Below, piece by piece: positions 50,403 to 59,512 of a stretch of DNA of 64,000 nucleotides. The DNA is from VRUE01 sp963715625 (GTDB lineage Bacteria; Actinomycetota; Thermoleophilia; Solirubrobacterales; 70-9), in contig OY970260.1 of the NCBI GenBank assembly GCA_963715625.1, positions 2,108,001-2,172,000 on the forward strand, written 5' to 3'. The position numbers were made by a program, and so were the translations under genes. Every line of letters starts with the position of its first letter. Position 1 is the stretch's first letter. The notes beneath the pieces are model-generated. The model saw only the letters and a program-made list of their open reading frames with translations. It was not told the origin of the DNA and searched no databases.

Positions 50403-51118
50403 TGCCCAACGCCAAGGACATACTCCGCCCGCTCGTCGCGATTGCGGTCTTCTCCGTGCTGCTCGGCCTCGTCTACCCGCTGGTCGTCACGGGCGTGTCC
50501 CAGGCCCTGTTCCCCGGCAAGGCAGACGGCAGCCGCGTCGAAGTGGACGGCAAGGTCGTCGGCTCGGAGCTGATCGGGCAGGACTTCCGCCGGCCGGTGC
50601 TCGGCAAGAACGGCAAGCCGCTGCTCGACGAAGAAGAACCGGTGCTCGAGGCCGACCCCGCCTACTTCCAGAGCCGCCCCTCGGTCACCGGCTACAGCGC
50701 CAACGTCACCTACTTCAACAACCTCGGCCCGAACAACAAGGAACTGTCCGAATTCTTCGAAGAACAGCTCGACGCCTACCTGAAGCTCGAGCGCCACTAC
50801 GACCGTGGCCTGACCGCCGCCGACGTGCCGGTCGACGCCGTCACCACCTCGGCATCCGGCGTCGATCCCCACATCTCGCAGGCCAACGCCCGCATCCAGG
50901 CGCATCGCATCGCCGCCGTGCGCGAGATGCCGCTGGACCGGGTGCTCGACCTGATCGGGGAGCACACCGACGGGCGTTTCATCGGCCTCCTCGGCGAGCC
51001 CGGCGTCAACGTGCTCCAACTCAACATCTCCCTCGACAAGGAATCGCCCCTGCGAGCGCGGAGTGAGCAAGCGTCCATATCTGATTCTTCGCGCAGCGAG
51101 CGAAGCGGGAGGTTTTGA
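50402..51118 (+). CDS. kdpC: Kdp ATPase subunit C
   Basis: 238 residues: one N-terminal transmembrane helix (LVAIAVFSVLLGLVYPLVVT), then the periplasmic-side domain with ELIGQDFRRP, YFQSRPSVTGY and DPHISQANARIQAHRIAAVR. The last 30 residues or so (after LQLNISLDKE) are low-complexity Ser/Arg, partly encoded by the 36-base repeat at 51069; typical KdpC ends earlier. It precedes kdpB, whereas the usual order is A-B-C. Confidence 0.93.
   Translation: MPNAKDILRPLVAIAVFSVLLGLVYPLVVTGVSQALFPGKADGSRVEVDGKVVGSELIGQDFRRPVLGKNGKPLLDEEEPVLEADPAYFQSRPSVTGYSANVTYFNNLGPNNKELSEFFEEQLDAYLKLERHYDRGLTAADVPVDAVTTSASGVDPHISQANARIQAHRIAAVREMPLDRVLDLIGEHTDGRFIGLLGEPGVNVLQLNISLDKESPLRARSEQASISDSSRSERSGRF
51069..51104 (+). 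repeat. 36-base dispersed sequence, copy 2
   Basis: Matches 5961-5996 at 32 of 36 positions. It overlaps the 3' end of kdpC and ends just before the kdpB ribosome-binding site (GGGAGG at 51107-51112). It appears to have lengthened the KdpC tail. Confidence 0.55.
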
Positions 51119-51119
51119 C

Positions 51120-53195
51120 ATGACCGACGAGACTCTGCGCAACCGCCCCCGTTCGCTGTTCGACCGCGCGATCATGCTGCGGGCGGTCGTCGACTCGCTG
51201 ATCAAGCTCGACCCCCGGCACCAGGTCCACAACCCGGTCATGTTCGTGGTCGAGATCGGTGCCGCGATCACGACGGTCGGGTGGCTGATCCAGGTCTTCG
51301 GCGGCCCGCCCCTGGGGGGCGGCGACGAGCCCGCCTGGTTCTCGTTCTCGATCGGGGCCTGGCTCTGGCTCACCGTGGTCTTCGCCAACTTCGCCGAGGC
51401 GCTGGCAGAGGGCCGGGGCAAGGCCCAGGCCGACGCGCTGCGCTCGATGCGCACCGAGACCGTCGCCCGGCTCAAGGACGGCGGCCAGAAGGCGGCCTCG
51501 GAGCTGCGCCGCGGGGACGTCGTGATCGTCGAGGCCGGGGAGACGATCCCCGGCGACGGCACCGTGATCGAGGGGATCGCCTCGGTCGACGAGTCGGCGA
51601 TCACCGGCGAGTCGGCCCCGGTCGTGCGCGAGTCCGGCGGCGACCGCTCCGCCGTCACCGGCGGCACCCGCGTGCTCTCGGACCGGATCGTGGTCGAGAT
51701 CACGCAGGAGCCCGGGCAGAGCTTCCTCGACAAGATGATCGCCCTGGTCGAGGGGGCGGAGCGGCGCAAGACGCCGAACGAGATCGCCCTCAACATCCTG
51801 CTTGCGGGCCTCACCCTGGTCTTCCTCGCCGTCGTCGTCGCGCTGCGGCCGTTCGCCGAGTTCTCCGGCGCCGACGCCTCCGTCGTAACCCTGATCGCGC
51901 TGCTGGTCGCCCTGATCCCGACCACGATCGGCGCCCTGCTCTCGGCGATCGGGATCGCCGGCATGGACCGCCTCGTCCGCCACAATGTGCTCGCCCTCTC
52001 CGGGCGCTCGGTCGAGGCCTCCGGCGACGTCGACGTGCTGCTGCTCGACAAGACGGGAACGATCACCCTCGGCAACCGCGAGGCGACCCTGTTCATCCCG
52101 ATGCCGGGGATCGCCGAGAAAGAGCTGGCCGAAGCCGCGCAGCTCTCCTCGCTCGCCGACGAGACCCCGGAGGGGCGCTCGATCGTCGTCCTCGCCAAGG
52201 AGTACGGGATCCGCGAGCGCCAGCTCCAGTCCCACGAGGCCCATTTCGTCCCCTTCTCGGCGGAGACCCGGATGAGCGGGGTCAACGTCAACGGCAACCA
52301 GTACCGCAAGGGCGCCGGCGACGCGATCATCCGCTTCGTCGAGGGGCAGGGCGGTCGTGCGCCGGCCGACCTGCAGGAGCAGCTCGACCTGATCGGGCGC
52401 GAAGGCGGCACGCCGCTGGCGGTCTGCCGCGACAACCACGTGCTCGGCGTCGTCTACCTCAAGGACATCGTCAAGGAGGGGATGAGCGCCCGCTTCGACG
52501 AGCTGCGACGCATGGGGATCAGCACGGTGATGGTCACCGGCGACAACAAGCTGACCGCGGCGAAGATCGCCGAGGAGTCCGGCGTCGACGACTTCCTGCC
52601 CGAAGCCACCCCCGAGCAGAAGCTCAAGCTGATCCGCACCCACCAGGCCGAAGGCCGGATGGTGGCGATGGCCGGCGACGGCACCAACGACGCCCCGGCG
52701 CTGGCCCAGTCCGACGTCGGCGTGGCGATGAACACGGGCACCCAGGCGGCGCGCGAGGCCGGCAACATGGTCGACCTCGACTCCAACCCCACCAAGCTCA
52801 TAGAGATCGTCGAGATCGGCAAGCAGCTGCTGATCACGCGCGGCGCCCTGACCACGTTCTCGATCGCCAACGACGTCGCCAAGTACTTCGCGATCCTGCC
52901 GGCGATCTTCGCCTTCACCTACGCCGCCAGCCCGGGCGAGCGGGGCCCGCTCGACGACCTCAACGTCATGTCGCTGGGCACGCCGCTCTCGGCGATCCTC
53001 TCGGCGATCGTCTTCAACGCCCTGATCATCCCGGTGCTGGTGCCGCTCGCCCTGCGCGGCGTCCGCTACCGGCCGATCGGCGCCACGGCGCTGCTGCGCC
53101 GCAACATGCTGATCTACGGCCTCGGCGGCCTGATCGTCCCCTTCGTCGGGATCAAGCTCGTCGACCTCGTCATCCACAACGTCCTCGGGGCTTGA
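51120..53195 (+). CDS. kdpB: Kdp potassium-transporting ATPase catalytic subunit B
   Basis: 691-residue P-type ATPase. The A-domain carries SAITGESAPVVRESGGD (TGES motif), the phosphorylation site is LLDKTGTITLGNREA, the N-domain has ETRMSGVNVNGNQYRKGAGD, and the hinge is MAGDGTNDAPALAQSDVGVA. Membrane segments sit at both ends. ATG 51120 is supported by GGGAGG seven bases upstream. It couples ATP hydrolysis to potassium uptake through KdpA. Confidence 0.95.
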   Translation: MTDETLRNRPRSLFDRAIMLRAVVDSLIKLDPRHQVHNPVMFVVEIGAAITTVGWLIQVFGGPPLGGGDEPAWFSFSIGAWLWLTVVFANFAEALAEGRGKAQADALRSMRTETVARLKDGGQKAASELRRGDVVIVEAGETIPGDGTVIEGIASVDESAITGESAPVVRESGGDRSAVTGGTRVLSDRIVVEITQEPGQSFLDKMIALVEGAERRKTPNEIALNILLAGLTLVFLAVVVALRPFAEFSGADASVVTLIALLVALIPTTIGALLSAIGIAGMDRLVRHNVLALSGRSVEASGDVDVLLLDKTGTITLGNREATLFIPMPGIAEKELAEAAQLSSLADETPEGRSIVVLAKEYGIRERQLQSHEAHFVPFSAETRMSGVNVNGNQYRKGAGDAIIRFVEGQGGRAPADLQEQLDLIGREGGTPLAVCRDNHVLGVVYLKDIVKEGMSARFDELRRMGISTVMVTGDNKLTAAKIAEESGVDDFLPEATPEQKLKLIRTHQAEGRMVAMAGDGTNDAPALAQSDVGVAMNTGTQAAREAGNMVDLDSNPTKLIEIVEIGKQLLITRGALTTFSIANDVAKYFAILPAIFAFTYAASPGERGPLDDLNVMSLGTPLSAILSAIVFNALIIPVLVPLALRGVRYRPIGATALLRRNMLIYGLGGLIVPFVGIKLVDLVIHNVLGA

Positions 53196-53227
53196 GCTTG
53201 TCCGCCGCACAGACGGCGGGGGAAGAT

Positions 53228-54367
53228 ATGGCGGTGAGCGCCGTGGAGCGAGGCAACCTCAAGGTCTTCATCGGGATGGCCGCGGGTGTCGGCAAGACCT
53301 ACCGGATGCTGCAGGAAGGCCACGCCGAGCAGGAGGCCGGGCGCGACGTGGCGATCGGCTACATGGAGCCCCACAAGCGCCCCGAGACCTCGGCGCTGGC
53401 CGAGGGGCTGGAGACGGTGCCGCGCCGCCGGGTCACCTACCGGGACACGGACCTGGACGAGATGGACCTGCCGGCGCTCCTGGCGCGGGCGCCCGAGCTG
53501 GCGCTGATCGACGAGCTGGCGCACACCAACGCGCCGGGGGCCGAGCACGATAAGCGCTACGAAGACGTGCGCGACGTGCTCGCCGCCGGCATCGACGTCT
53601 TCTCGACCGTCAACGTCCAGCACCTGGAGTCGCTGAACGACCAGGTCGCCGAGCTGACCGGGACGCGGGTGCGCGAGACGATCCCCGACGGGGTGCTCGG
53701 GGAGGCCGACGAGGTGGTCCTGATCGACCTCACCCCCGAGGCGCTGATCGCCCGCCTTCAGGCGGGCAAGATCTACCCTGGCGAGAACATCGAGGTGGCG
53801 CTGAACAACTTCTTCACCGTGGAGAACCTGCTGGCGCTGCGCGAGGTGGCGCTGCGCCAGGTTGCCCGGGAGGTCGAGGCGAAGCGGCTGACGGTCGAGG
53901 AGCCGCTCGGCACGCGCGAGGAGCGGGTTGTGGACGAGGCGCCGAAGGCGGTCGGGGAGCGGCTGCTGGCGCTGGTCCGTCCCCAGCCCTCCTCGCAGCG
54001 CCTGGTGCGGCGGGCCTGGCGCTCGGCGCAGCGGCTCGGTACCGACCTCGACCTGCTCTGGGTGAAGCCCCCGAACCAGGCGGTCGAGGGCGAGGTCGAG
54101 CGGCAGGTGACCGCGCTGCGCCACCTCGCCTCGGTCCTCGGCGCCAACTTCCTGGTCGAGGAGAACGACAGCCTCGTCGACGGCGCCGCCCAGGTCGTGC
54201 GCGAGCGCGGCTCCACCTACATCATGGTTGGCGAGTCGTCTCCCCGCCGCGGCCTCGCGAGGCTGCGCGAGCCGCTGCCGCTGCGTCTGATGGAGGCGAC
54301 GCCGCCCGGGGTCGACGTGCGGATCGTCGCCCACCGTGGCCTGAAGGAAAGGGAGGCATCCAAGTGA
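53228..54367 (+). CDS. KdpD N-terminal sensor, stand-alone
   Basis: 379 residues covering only the KdpD cytoplasmic region: Walker A FIGMAAGVGKTYRMLQEG at the start, Walker B-like LALIDELAHTNAPG, STVNVQHLESLNDQVAELTG, then a UspA-like domain (LGTDLDLLWVKPPNQAVEGE ... GSTYIMVGESSPRRGLARL). There are no membrane segments and no kinase domain; these lie in the gene at 45741. The two halves probably meet in one signalling complex. Last Kdp-specific gene of the operon. Confidence 0.88.
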   Translation: MAVSAVERGNLKVFIGMAAGVGKTYRMLQEGHAEQEAGRDVAIGYMEPHKRPETSALAEGLETVPRRRVTYRDTDLDEMDLPALLARAPELALIDELAHTNAPGAEHDKRYEDVRDVLAAGIDVFSTVNVQHLESLNDQVAELTGTRVRETIPDGVLGEADEVVLIDLTPEALIARLQAGKIYPGENIEVALNNFFTVENLLALREVALRQVAREVEAKRLTVEEPLGTREERVVDEAPKAVGERLLALVRPQPSSQRLVRRAWRSAQRLGTDLDLLWVKPPNQAVEGEVERQVTALRHLASVLGANFLVEENDSLVDGAAQVVRERGSTYIMVGESSPRRGLARLREPLPLRLMEATPPGVDVRIVAHRGLKEREASK

Positions 54368-54440
54368 GCGCCCCGATCGTCACGGCGATCGCCGGTTGTT
54401 CGAGCCCGTGGCGATCGGAGCGCGAGCAGAAGGCTGTTCT

Positions 54441-55007
54441 ATGAGCGCGGAGCGGGTCCTGATCGGGGTCGCGCTGGTCCTCGGGGTGCTCGTTGGCTAC
54501 CAGGTCGCCCGCTCGCGGCTGGGCGGGCGCCGCTCCGATCGGCCGCAGGAGGTCCACCAGATCCTGCTGCCGTTCACCGGCACGGCGATCTCCCGCCGCG
54601 CCCTCGACGCGGCGCTGCGGCTGGCGCGGGCAGAGAGCGCGACGCTGATGCCCGCCTACCTCGCCGCGGTGCCGAAGCGGCTGCCGCTCGATTGCGCGAT
54701 CCCGGCCGAGGCGGCGAAGGCGATGCCGATGCTCGAGGCGATCGAACAGCGCGCCGCCACCCAGGGGGTCGAGGTCGATTCCCGGATCGAGCGCGGCCGT
54801 TCGAACCGCCACGCCCTGGAGCGCCTGCTCGATCGCGAGAGCTTCGACCGCGTCGTCGTCCCGGCGACGGTGCAGTCCGGCGCCGGCTTCTCCGGCGACG
54901 ACCTCGTCTGGCTGCTGGCGAGGGCGCCGGCCGAGGTCCTGATCCTCCGTCCCGGCCCCGAGGACAAGCGCTTCGTCACCGCGGGCGACGGGACTCCGGT
55001 CGCCTGA
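54441..55007 (+). CDS. Membrane-anchored universal-stress-family protein
   Basis: 188 residues: one N-terminal transmembrane helix (VLIGVALVLGVLVGYQVARS) followed by a UspA fold (QILLPFTGTAISRRALDAAL, FDRVVVPATVQSGAGFSGDD, PAEVLILRPGPED). It follows the KdpD sensor gene after 73 bases and may respond to the same signal. ATG 54441 is chosen because the helix begins right after it. Confidence 0.75.
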   Translation: MSAERVLIGVALVLGVLVGYQVARSRLGGRRSDRPQEVHQILLPFTGTAISRRALDAALRLARAESATLMPAYLAAVPKRLPLDCAIPAEAAKAMPMLEAIEQRAATQGVEVDSRIERGRSNRHALERLLDRESFDRVVVPATVQSGAGFSGDDLVWLLARAPAEVLILRPGPEDKRFVTAGDGTPVA

Positions 55008-55070
55008 GCCCCGAGCTTTAGCACGGCATCGAATCTCGCCGCGGCCAGCCAGCACAGATGCATGCCCGCC

Positions 55071-55113
55071 GAGTCTGCATTTGTACGTCCTGAAGACGTA
55101 CAAATGCAGACTC
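55071..55113. repeat. Hairpin element, family D (copy D2)
   Basis: Perfect 19-base arms (55071-55089 and 55095-55113, GAGTCTGCATTTGTACGTC and its complement) with a five-base loop, between the USP gene and the convergent minus-strand gene. It shares its outer 13 bases with copy D1. Confidence 0.85.
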
Positions 55114-55133
55114 GCGCTCATACGGGTGGAGGG

Positions 55134-55525
55134 CTAGCGGTTCGCTGCTCGGAGCTTCCCTGCCCGCGCCTCGGGGCTCGGCGGCGGCGGGTCGGGCAGC
55201 TGCAGGCGGCGACGCGCTCGGGTCACGGCGGCGGCCGAGGTGCGGCAGGCGCGCGCGATCGTCCCGTCGGTCTCATCCGGCGTGCGGCTGACCTCGAACT
55301 CGATCAGGGCGGCGCGGCGGAGCTTGGCGCGGGCGTCGACGGGGCTGTCGCTGGGCGCCGCTTGGAGGGCCGCGTCTGCCGCCCGCTGGCGGCGGCAGAC
55401 CAGGCAGAAGCAGCCCTCTGCCGACTCGGCCCAGGCGGCGGGGAGCGGCACCGGCTCGCGGTCGATGCGGCCGGCTGTCACGCCGCAGCCGTCGCAGGTC
55501 CACTTCGTCGCCAGGCTCGCTTGTC

Positions 55526-55529
<4 letters not shown>
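55134..55529 (-). CDS. Small zinc-binding protein coupled to a helicase gene
   Basis: 131 residues with two CxxC pairs (TKWTCDGCGVTAGR and EGCFCLVCRRQRA) forming a likely zinc ribbon, then a helical C-terminal part (RTPDETDGTIARACRTSAAA with VTRARRRLQL) that could bind nucleic acid. Its start overlaps the helicase stop by four bases, so it may assist the helicase. Family not recognised. Confidence 0.65.
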
Positions 55530-56716
<1,187 letters not shown>

Positions 56717-56967
56717 GATGTTGTTACTCCTTCTTGTGAGCGATTCGGGGAGATCCAGTGGCCCCAAAACGCTCAGCAGCGCACGGAGAAACGGAACCTC
56801 TCGGGTGGCGTCGCGCCAAACCCGACCCATCAACCGTAGCAGTCGGCGCGGAAAACCCCTGGTGCGACGCCCAATGCGCGTACACTCCTCGGAGTTCGAA
56901 GCGGTGTAACGCGTTCTCCGCGCATCGCCTGGACAGAGCGTTTCACCGCAAACCGGAAGGAGGGTGG

Positions 56968-58545
56968 ATGTACGACTACGTGATCGTCGGGGCCGGTTCC
57001 GCCGGGTGCGTGCTGGCGGCGCGGCTCTCCGAGGACCCCGAGACCAGCGTCCTCCTGCTCGAGGCGGGGCCGCCGGACACCAAGCAGAACATCCACATCC
57101 CGCTCGGCTACCTCTCGCTGGCCCGCACCGAGGTCGACTGGGACTACGTCTCCGCCCCCGAGCCGGGCTGCAACGGCCGCCGGATCGGCCTTCCCCGCGG
57201 CAAGGTCCTCGGCGGCTCCTCCTCGATCAACGCGATGGTCTACATCCGCGGCAACCGGCGCGACTACGACGAGTGGGGCGTCGACGGCTGGGCCTGGGAC
57301 GACCTCTTCCCCTACTTCCTCAAGGCCGAGGACAACGAGCGCGGCGCCTCGGAGTGGCACGCCGTCGGCGGGCCGCTGCCGGTCGCCGACCAGCGCTCGG
57401 GCAACGCGATCTCACCCGCCTTCGTCGAGGCCGGCGTCGAGGCCGGGCTGGCCCGCAACGAGGACTTCAACGGCGCCGAGCAGGACGGGGTGGGGATGTA
57501 CCAGCTGACCCAGCGCGGAGGCCTGCGGGCGAGTGCCGCCGTCGCCTACCTGCATCCGGCGATCGAGCGCCCGAACCTGACCGTGATGCCCTACATGCAC
57601 GTCAACCGCGTGCTGTTCGAGGGCAGCCGCGCGGTCGGGGTCGAGGCGAAGCGCCTCGGCGAGGTGCAGGAGCTGCGCGCCGAGCGCGAGGTCATCCTCT
57701 GCGGCGGCGCCTACAACTCGCCGCAGCTGCTGATGCTCTCCGGCATCGGCCCGGCCGAGCACCTGGCGCTGCGCGAGGTCGAGGTGGTGCTCGACCAGCC
57801 GGCGGTGGGGGAGAACCTCAGCGACCATCCCGCCACCTATGGGGTCTGGACCACGCCCGAGCCCGAGAGCCTGCTGCTGGCCCGCGAGCCGGCGGCGATG
57901 GCCGAGTTCGAGGCCTCCCAGACCGGCCCCTTCGCCTCCAACCTCGCCGAGTCGGGGGGCTTCGCCCGCGTCGCCGCCGGCGCCGAGGCGCCCGACGTGC
58001 AGTTCCACGTCGCCCCGATCCACATCGTCGAAGACGGGATGGGGGACCCCGAGGGCCACGGGGTCTGGGTCTCGCCCTGCCTGCTCACGCCGCAGAGCCG
58101 CGGCTCGGTGCGGCTCGCCTCCAACGACCCCACCGCGAAGCCGATCGTCCGCAACTCCTTCTACGAGTCCGAGGCCGACATGGCCCGCATGGTCGACGCC
58201 GTGCGCCTGGCGCAGGAGATCTGCGCCCAGCCTGCCATCCGCCCCTACTGCGCCGACCCCTACACGGTGCCCGACGGCGACTCCGAGGATGCGGTCCGCG
58301 CCCACGTCGCCCGCACCACCTTCGAGGTCTACCACCCGGTCGGCACCTGCGCGATCGGCTCGGTCGTCGACTCCGAGCTGCGGGTCCAGGGCGCCGGGGC
58401 GCTGCGCGTCATCGACGCCTCGGTGATGCCGACGGTCCCGCGCGGCAACACCAACGCGCCGACGATCGCGATCGCCGAGCGCGCCGCCGACCTGATCCGC
58501 CACGGCAGAACCCTTGCCGCCGCCGGCGTCGCCGCCCAGGCCTGA
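56968..58545 (+). CDS. GMC-family FAD oxidoreductase (choline dehydrogenase-like)
   Basis: 525 residues. FAD site YVIVGAGSAGCVLAARLSED at the N-terminus; GMC signature 1 GGSSSINAMVYIRGNRRDYD; signature 2 NSPQLLMLSGIGPAEHL; catalytic His in VYHPVGTCAIGSV and partner Asn in RGNTNAPTIAIAERAADLI. Oxidises a primary alcohol such as choline, a glycol or a sugar alcohol; the substrate is not resolved. ATG 56968 follows a GGAAGGAGG. The small membrane protein follows after two bases. Confidence 0.9.
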   Translation: MYDYVIVGAGSAGCVLAARLSEDPETSVLLLEAGPPDTKQNIHIPLGYLSLARTEVDWDYVSAPEPGCNGRRIGLPRGKVLGGSSSINAMVYIRGNRRDYDEWGVDGWAWDDLFPYFLKAEDNERGASEWHAVGGPLPVADQRSGNAISPAFVEAGVEAGLARNEDFNGAEQDGVGMYQLTQRGGLRASAAVAYLHPAIERPNLTVMPYMHVNRVLFEGSRAVGVEAKRLGEVQELRAEREVILCGGAYNSPQLLMLSGIGPAEHLALREVEVVLDQPAVGENLSDHPATYGVWTTPEPESLLLAREPAAMAEFEASQTGPFASNLAESGGFARVAAGAEAPDVQFHVAPIHIVEDGMGDPEGHGVWVSPCLLTPQSRGSVRLASNDPTAKPIVRNSFYESEADMARMVDAVRLAQEICAQPAIRPYCADPYTVPDGDSEDAVRAHVARTTFEVYHPVGTCAIGSVVDSELRVQGAGALRVIDASVMPTVPRGNTNAPTIAIAERAADLIRHGRTLAAAGVAAQA

Positions 58546-58547
58546 CG

Positions 58548-59036
58548 GTGAAGGCTCGCGAAGTCTATCTCGCCACGGCCCGGGTCTACGTGGCGAGCAT
58601 CGTCGTGCAGCTCTGCGCGGCCGGCCTCTTCGTCGGCGTGCTCGGCTCGATCTTCACCTGGGACGAGAGCTCGGCCGTCTTCGACCTCGCCAACAGCCCG
58701 CATGGGACCTCCAAGCCGGAGCTGGGGTACTTCTTCGGCCCGGCCCTGATCCTGATCGCGCTGCCGCTGGTCCGCCACCGCCCGCCGCACGTCGCCTACA
58801 CCAGCCGCTACCGCACCCGCCTGGGGATCGCGCTGGCGCTCTGGGCTATCGGCCTCGTGCTCCTGCTCACCCACCTGGCCGGGCTCGACAGCGAATACAC
58901 GCTCCAGGCCGGCGCCTACGTGGCGAGCGCGCTGATGGCGTTCGGCCTGCTCGCGACCCTGGCGATGTGGCCGGTCGGCCTGCGCACCGGCCTCTTCGAT
59001 CGCCGCGGCGGCGTCGAGCTGCCCCCGGATGCCTAG
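58548..59036 (+). CDS. Four-span membrane protein, unknown
   Basis: 162 residues with about four hydrophobic segments (VYVASIVVQLCAAGLFVGVL, ELGYFFGPALILIALPLV, LGIALALWAIGLVLLLTHLA, AYVASALMAFGLLATLAMWP). GTG start two bases after the GMC gene stop, so cotranscribed. Not a recognised family; a membrane partner for the GMC oxidoreductase is conceivable. Confidence 0.6.
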   Translation: MKAREVYLATARVYVASIVVQLCAAGLFVGVLGSIFTWDESSAVFDLANSPHGTSKPELGYFFGPALILIALPLVRHRPPHVAYTSRYRTRLGIALALWAIGLVLLLTHLAGLDSEYTLQAGAYVASALMAFGLLATLAMWPVGLRTGLFDRRGGVELPPDA

Positions 59037-59056
59037 TTTCGCGGCCGGCTCGGCGC

Positions 59057-59103
59057 TTCCGGTGCGCTTTTCCCCCACTATCCCTGGATAAAGCGCACCG
59101 GAA
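59057..59103. repeat. Hairpin element, family C (copy C3)
   Basis: Arms 59057-59070 and 59090-59103 (TTCCGGTGCGCTTT and its complement), 14 perfect pairs with a longer, diverged loop. Unlike C1 and C2 it lies between two plus-strand genes. Confidence 0.8.
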
Positions 59104-59137
59104 CGACTTGCCGGGGGCGGCCACCTACACTGGTCCG

Positions 59138-59512
59138 ATGCCCTCGGAGCTGCAGCCAGACTCGACCTTCACGCTGTACCGGCGCGGCATCGAGCTGCTC
59201 GAGGAGGAGGACTTCGAGGAGGCGGCGGCGCCGCTCGAGGAGGCGGCGCGGCGGGCCCCGGAGAAGTCTTCGGTTCGCGAGGCGCTGGGCCGCGCCTACT
59301 TCCGCAGCGGCCGCTTCGCCGCCGCCGCGGTCGAGTTCAAGGCCGTGGTCGAGCGCCACCAGGTGAACGACTACGCGCACTTCTGCCTCGGCCGCGCCCT
59401 GGCCAAGACCGGCGAGACCGAGCGCGCCCGCCACCACCTCGCCCTCGCCTCCAACCTGCGGCCGGATCGCCGCGACTACAGCTTCTACCTCGCTCTCCTC
59501 GGGGCCGCCTAG
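59138..59512 (+). CDS. Tetratricopeptide-repeat protein
   Basis: 124 residues making about three TPR units (YRRGIELLEEEDFEEAAAPL, VREALGRAYFRSGRFAAAAV, AHFCLGRALAKTGETERARH). Small soluble scaffold; partner unknown. Its 3' end overlaps the convergent histidine kinase gene by four bases. Confidence 0.8.
   Translation: MPSELQPDSTFTLYRRGIELLEEEDFEEAAAPLEEAARRAPEKSSVREALGRAYFRSGRFAAAAVEFKAVVERHQVNDYAHFCLGRALAKTGETERARHHLALASNLRPDRRDYSFYLALLGAA

Noticed and set aside
56717..56833. Longer N-terminus for the DEAD-box helicase from ATG 56833
   Set aside because: A good ribosome-binding site precedes GTG 56716, and the extra residues do not resemble helicases.
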